From Thamnaconus septentrionalis (Eukaryota > Chordata > Actinopteri > Tetraodontiformes > Monacanthidae): a stretch of DNA of 64,000 bases. This document shows, piece by piece, positions 59,246-64,000 of this stretch. The stretch is from assembly GCA_009823395.1 (NCBI GenBank), contig CM020513.1, forward strand, positions 14,807,001 to 14,871,000, written 5' to 3'. Made by a program: the position numbers and the translations under genes. The notes under the pieces are model-generated. The model worked only from the letters and a program-made list of their open reading frames with translations, did no database searches and was not told where the DNA came from. The stretch's first letter is position 1; each line of letters opens with the position of its first letter.

Positions 59246-62200
59246 CTCTGATGACGCTGAGGAGGAGTCTGAGGAGGGAGAGTCTGACAGTGGTGAGGAA
59301 GACGAGGAGGATGGCGATGAGGAGGAGGAGGAGGAAGAAAATGGTAGGAGTACATCTGATTTAAGTTATGTCACAGATTGCATTCTTGCTGTGCATTATT
59401 TGGCTGGGATTTGATGTGTTTAAGGATGACACTGGTATCTTTTTTTTTTTAATATTGCTTCTAGTAAACCTCAAGTCTTGTGGTTTTGTTGTAATTTCTC
59501 CAACTTGCCATATTGACTTGAAATAGTAAAAAACATATTTCCAATGGCTGCTTACTTTTAGTGTCAACCTAAAGTGTTTTTTTCCCCAAAAAATATCTAG
59601 TGTGTTAATATATTCACCATACATCTCAACTGCATTACAGGTGAGGATGAAGAGGAGGACGAGAAGGCTGGGGAAGGGGCATGTGGGGGAACATCTGCAG
59701 ACCTCGCAGGAATGAGCTCAGATGAGGACGAAGACAAATGTCCCATCTGCCTGAACTCATTCAACAGCCAGCCAATTGCAACGCCGGAGAACTGCGAGCA
59801 CTACTTCTGTCTTGACTGTATCCTAGAATGGGCCAAGGTTGGTTGGAACAAAATCCTTCTTGTCCAGCGTGAAAGGCCTTGATAAGAGAGCATGTTGTTC
59901 ACTGTAATGTTTGTGTTCCAGTGCAGGCTGAATTATTGTCTCTCTTCCTTTTTTTAGAATGCAAACTCGTGTCCTGTAGATCGGCTCACCTTCAATAACA
60001 TTCACCTGAGGATATGTTATGGCGGTAAAGTGAAGAAAGTGGTGAGTGTGATCCCTTTCCAGTAGCCTAAGGCATTGTTCACATGCATCTGGATATCATA
60101 CCCGTAAACATAGTTTCTGCAATGTAAACAGGTTTTAGGTCCCTAACAACAAGGGTTTTTGTGCCAGACGAAGTGGCAGATGAAAGGCTGTTATGTGCAG
60201 CTCGCAGTCAGTGTCGGAGTTTCCTGCCTGGTTTGAATGTGGCCATGGTGCTGTCTTCATTTGACAGACCAACCGGACGTTGCCTGAAGTTCTGCATTTG
60301 TGGTTGCATGCAAACAAGATTATTTTTAAAATTCATGCATCAGTGTATGTGTGCGCATTGTTTTTTTTAACTGGTGTTCCAAATATTTCTTTTTTTCTTT
60401 GTTTAAACTGCCCTTGTACACATGGACAAGGTCTATAATTCAGTTTTACCACTTATACATCGTCTGTGCTGTGCAGACTGACTTGTTTGTGTGTCTTTCT
60501 CTCACGGCCTCATTCAGATCACAGTACAAAAGCCTGTGAAGGAAGGGCAAGAGGAAGCAGTAGATTTGAACCTGGAGCAGACTAACTGTGAGGTGTGTGG
60601 GGCCAGCGACCGTGAGGATCGCCTCCTGCTGTGCGATGGCTGTGATGCTGGGTAAGGTCATTGTTTCTGTGTTAAATCTCCACCTATTCTGTCCATTCCT
60701 CCACATCTGCCCTGCTGTTCTTGCAGTGATTAGCACTGTCACCTCACAGCAAGAAGGTCATGGGTTCGAGTCATGGGCCACACAGGGGTTCCTATACAGG
60801 AGAAGCAATAATACATAGATGGATGTTAATGGATAGATAGATGGATATTATGTGTCCTTATCTGGGCTGGAACCTGTTGTGGGCGTGTCCTCTTCCACTT
60901 GTCTTCACCCTCCTCACTTAACAACAGAGGAGGCTGAATCCAATAAAGAAATTAGAACAGAAGTCAAGTAGCAGGAGCGTAAATCACTTTTATATGATGC
61001 ATATTTTGTCTTTTGTTTCGCAGGTATCACATGGAATGTCTCACACCGCCTTTAGACGCTGTTCCTGTGGAAGAATGGTTCTGCCCCGAGTGCCAAGCCA
61101 ACAACCGTCACTCAAGTAAGGTTGATTCTCAGTGACATCCCTGACTATTTTTATTTCTGTTATGGCTCAGCTCGTGAAAGATAAAGGAATTAACATAACT
61201 TGAAGTGTTGATAGTCAAAACCAGGTTTTTAGGTTCAACTGCCAAAAACTTAAATTCTACCTACACACACGTGCACAGTGTGGGCCTGCTGCCTGGCTTT
61301 TACATAGCCCAGGTCCTTCAGATTGCAGCACAACAATGAACAGCTGCAGGCAACTGTGCCAATCAGGCAGAGGTTGCAGGATGGAGTTGGAAGAAGGCAG
61401 TTCACAGCAATCAGACTGTAGAGGGGGAATACAGGCATAGTAATCACAGTGCAGGAGCCACACAAACAAATCAATAGAGAGGGGAGAGAGAGTGGAGACC
61501 TGAACAGCCTCAGGCTGTGCCTGTTTTTAAAGTGGTCTGTTGAATTTCTCAGTATGTTACCGCTTTAATACTACAATAACAAACAGTAAATGCCATGTTG
61601 TTTTTATAAATATTCTCGTAGTCGGGCAATAGAGCTCAACAAAATATTTCCGCTGTCCTCTAATTTGAATCTTCATCCAGGTGATTTGGCTGAAGACCTC
61701 AGTGAGTCAGAGAGTCTTCCTTCTACTGCTCGCCATGCCTCCAGGCGCGCTCAGACTGCCGGTCCCACCAGAGCTATCGCCCGAACCCAGCAGAGTGAGA
61801 GGGTCCGGGCTAATGTCAACCGACATCGCATCACACAGGCACGCTCGTCCCAGGTTTGGCATGAGGCGTGACGCTTTGTCTTGGCCTTTTTCACCTTTCT
61901 AACTGCCACTACACTTGCACAAGGCTGCAACTCACATGACAAGACTTGGGAGTTTGTTATTGGACTGATTTAAAACAACAGCCAACATGTTTGAGTTAGA
62001 GTGTTTGCCATAGGAGTTGGAGCCTTTTGTTGTCATTAACAGAAAGTTGCGGTGCATTTTGTGTTTTCAGTCGATGATGAACGTTGCCTGTGCTTTGAGC
62101 AGTAATGTGCTGACTGAATTTGTGGTCCAACAGCAGCGTTGAAGTTCAACGTGACATTTTTCTTGACAGCCAATAACAATATTTGTTGTGTCTGTTTATT

Positions 62201-64000
62201 TTGTTTTCGTTTGTTTATTCCCTCTGTGTTGCATAACAACATCTAAATTCAAGAGTCGTTCATTAGATTGTGTTTGAAAAAGAAGCTGTATATAAAATAT
62301 CAGCATGTACAATCCTAATAATTGTGCTTTTAAAATGACCTTCAACTCAACCTTGTCTTCACCAGTTGGCACCAACTTATCTGATTGAGTCATCATGGCT
62401 TGATGAAACCATCAATGCTGTGGTGGCTGGCCTCAACACTGCTGTGTACATACGGGACTTCACACCTCGAGCCCCAGCGAGGACCAGTAAGTTGCAATTG
62501 CAAAACAAAAACATTCACTTATCCTTAGTTTATCTTATTATATTAGCTGTTGGGTAGAGCAAAAAGAAAGTTGTTGTTCTAAACCAGTTCTGTAACATCC
62601 TTGTTTTCGTTCTACTTATTTATTTTTTGCAGGAAAACGCAGAAAAGTCAGAAGGAAAAAGACAACTTCTGCTGCAGGCAAAAAAGGGAAAGCAGCGAGT
62701 AAAGGAACCAAAGGGAGGAAACGTAAAGTCAGAAGGACATCCAGGAGAAAGCAGGTGGGTCTATAGTATAGTATAGTATAGTATAGTATAGTATAGTACA
62801 TTTCTTTGCTTAAAACAAGCTGCATCTTCTGCATCTTTGTCCACCAGGTGATGAAAAAGGTGGCCACTCCTCGAAGCCGCATTGCCGGTCATCTTGGGAT
62901 GGCAAAGGACAAAAAGGGCTCTTCACTGCCGACAGTTTACCGGCCGTCAGAGCACACGCTTAGCGGCATGCGTGCTGACATTGGCGCAGCGTCGCTCTCT
63001 ATTTATGGAGATCCGTTCGACCTCGATCCATTTACCAACCAGTAAGAATCGGTGTTTTGTGCATTTCATGTGTTGTTGATGGATGCACCAAGCATTTCAT
63101 TTAAAACATTGTAAATGGATCTAACTCTCTTATATGCTATTGTTCTGACCAGGGAGGAAGAGGAGCAACCGGCCCGAGTTCCGTCACTGCTAGAGGCTAA
63201 GAGACGAGGCATCTCTCAGTCGGCCCTCCGCTCTCACCAGCCTGTAGCTCGACCATTCACTGCAAGCCTCTCCAGGTAGGTCCGCCCCTCGTCTCCTGGC
63301 AACGTGGTCCCCTTATGGAAACATTTTGATATGGAAGATTATATGTCCATCCTTATCTCATGGCTGCTTTGTTTCTCCAGGAGGGCCGGGGACGCCCATC
63401 ACTCAGCGGGTGTTGTGGAAGCGGCTCCTGTGCCTGATTTGCTGGGCAGCATCCTGTCAGGACAGAGCATGCTGTTGATGGACAGCTCTGACGTCATCAT
63501 CAATCGAGATGGTTCCCTTAAAGCTTCAAACCCGCGTAAGTCTTTTTGCCATAAGTTTCAAATCCACGGTGTTCAGTTAAAGATGTTCACGGTTTACTGT
63601 TTAACTGTCAAACAATACAGCTAATTTTAAACCGATTTACCAGGAAGAGAGGTTCTTTGTCATCGGTGCTTCTGTGCTGTTCCTTGGGGCAAAGAGAATT
63701 GGATTTTGGTTTGTCAATCTGGATTTAGAATTTTTAAACAAGGGGAAAAATAGAGTAAAGAAATTAAGCTTTGACCAGAGACTGGAAGAACAGAAGTCAA
63801 CGTTTTTGATCTGTCGTGCTGGTTTTGCATGTACATTGGCAGAACAGTCATGGTGTTATTCATCTGAAAATATAAAATAAAAATGGACATCCACTGATTA
63901 ATTTTTTAAATGCATTTATATTCTCTCCTGTGTTGCAGTCGTGCCGTCTTCATTTGCGCCGAGCATCAGCAGCACCAGTGCCTTGCCAGACGCAGGCACC
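59011..64000 (+). CDS. phrf1: PHD and RING finger domain-containing protein 1, 5' part
   Basis: PHRF1 is a nuclear E3 ubiquitin ligase (reported substrate TGIF) that also binds RNA polymerase II. Exons: 59011-59098, 59242-59343, 59641-59837, 59958-60041, 60518-60651, 61024-61115, 61681-61853, 62366-62486, 62633-62754, 62848-63041, 63153-63275, 63381-63535, 63939 to window end. Phases agree and give about 549 residues, one third of the human protein (about 1650). An acidic region (about 30-95) is followed by a RING finger: C97, C100, C115, H117, C120, C123, C134 and D137 (CPVD). A PHD finger spans about 180-227 with CEVC, LLLCDGCDAGYH and WFCPEC. Then come SERVRANVNRHRITQAR, WLDETINAVVAGLNTAVY, a Lys/Arg-rich stretch, MRADIGAASLSIYGDPFDLD and PDLLGSILSGQSMLL. 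The C-terminal SRI domain lies outside. The start is in strong context (gccATGG). Confidence 0.95.
60728..60850 (+). mobile_element. Internally deleted tRNA-derived SINE
   Basis: GTGATTAGCACTGTCACCTC, then ACAGCAAGAAGGTCATGGGT and a TTCGAG B-box, then after a short body GGATAGATAGATGGAT. The head matches the SINE at 47368-47728; most of the body is missing. It lies in the phrf1 intron between the two exons coding for the PHD finger. Confidence 0.65.
62762..62800. repeat. (TATAG)n pentanucleotide repeat in a short phrf1 intron
   Basis: About 7-8 TATAG units begin 7 bases after the donor GTGGGT at 62755 and fill more than a third of a 93-base intron (62755-62847). Confidence 0.9.

Noticed and set aside
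60728..60790. tRNA-like A and B boxes
   Set aside because: The head is followed by a SINE-type tail and matches the other SINE copies. No complete cloverleaf is present, so it is not called a tRNA gene.

Overview
This is vertebrate nuclear DNA, almost certainly from a teleost fish. It has long spliced genes with GT-AG introns, many CA/GA/AT microsatellites, fish-type tRNA-derived SINE copies and a small terminal-inverted-repeat element. It also carries a miR-210 hairpin whose mature arm ends in the ...GGCTAA form I recall from fish. A spiny-rayed (percomorph) fish is likely, but the species cannot be named from the sequence.

The gene order matches human 11p15.5 (HRAS - LRRC56 - RASSF7 - MIR210 - PHRF1). 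Positions 1-5.4 kb have no coding exon and probably lie within or upstream of a minus-strand gene. A clean minus-strand splice donor at 5424 suggests a 5' UTR exon of hras, which is head-to-head with LRRC56 in mammals. A promoter with ZNF143 and ETS motifs lies near 6.15 kb. lrrc56 (+, 12 coding exons, about 603 aa) runs from 6.5 to 14.1 kb. A 32-kb stretch without recognisable coding exons (14.5-46.4 kb) follows. It holds several candidate 5' UTR exons with good donors (17.88, 22.08 and 29.75 kb), probably alternative first exons of rassf7, plus repeats and an inverted pair of MITE copies. rassf7 (+, 4 coding exons, about 431 aa) spans 46.4-51.1 kb, with a long 3' region ending at an AATAAA near 53.08 kb. 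A mir-210 hairpin lies on the minus strand at 55.63-55.70 kb, with a promoter-like block carrying a HIF-type site at 56.4-57.0 kb. phrf1 (+) begins near 58.17 kb and is cut by the window end after about 549 codons.

The protein genes do unrelated jobs. LRRC56 is a ciliary dynein-assembly/transport factor, RASSF7 a coiled-coil Ras-association protein at centrosomes and microtubules, and PHRF1 a RING/PHD E3 ligase that binds RNA polymerase II. They are linked by conserved synteny, not by one pathway. No new kind of system was found. The most useful observations are the antisense mir-210 with a possible hypoxia promoter, several splice choices that change protein ends (lrrc56 exon 11, the rassf7 NAGNAG acceptor and a rassf7 alternative C-terminus), and an overlapping uORF in phrf1 that ends just after a splice junction.
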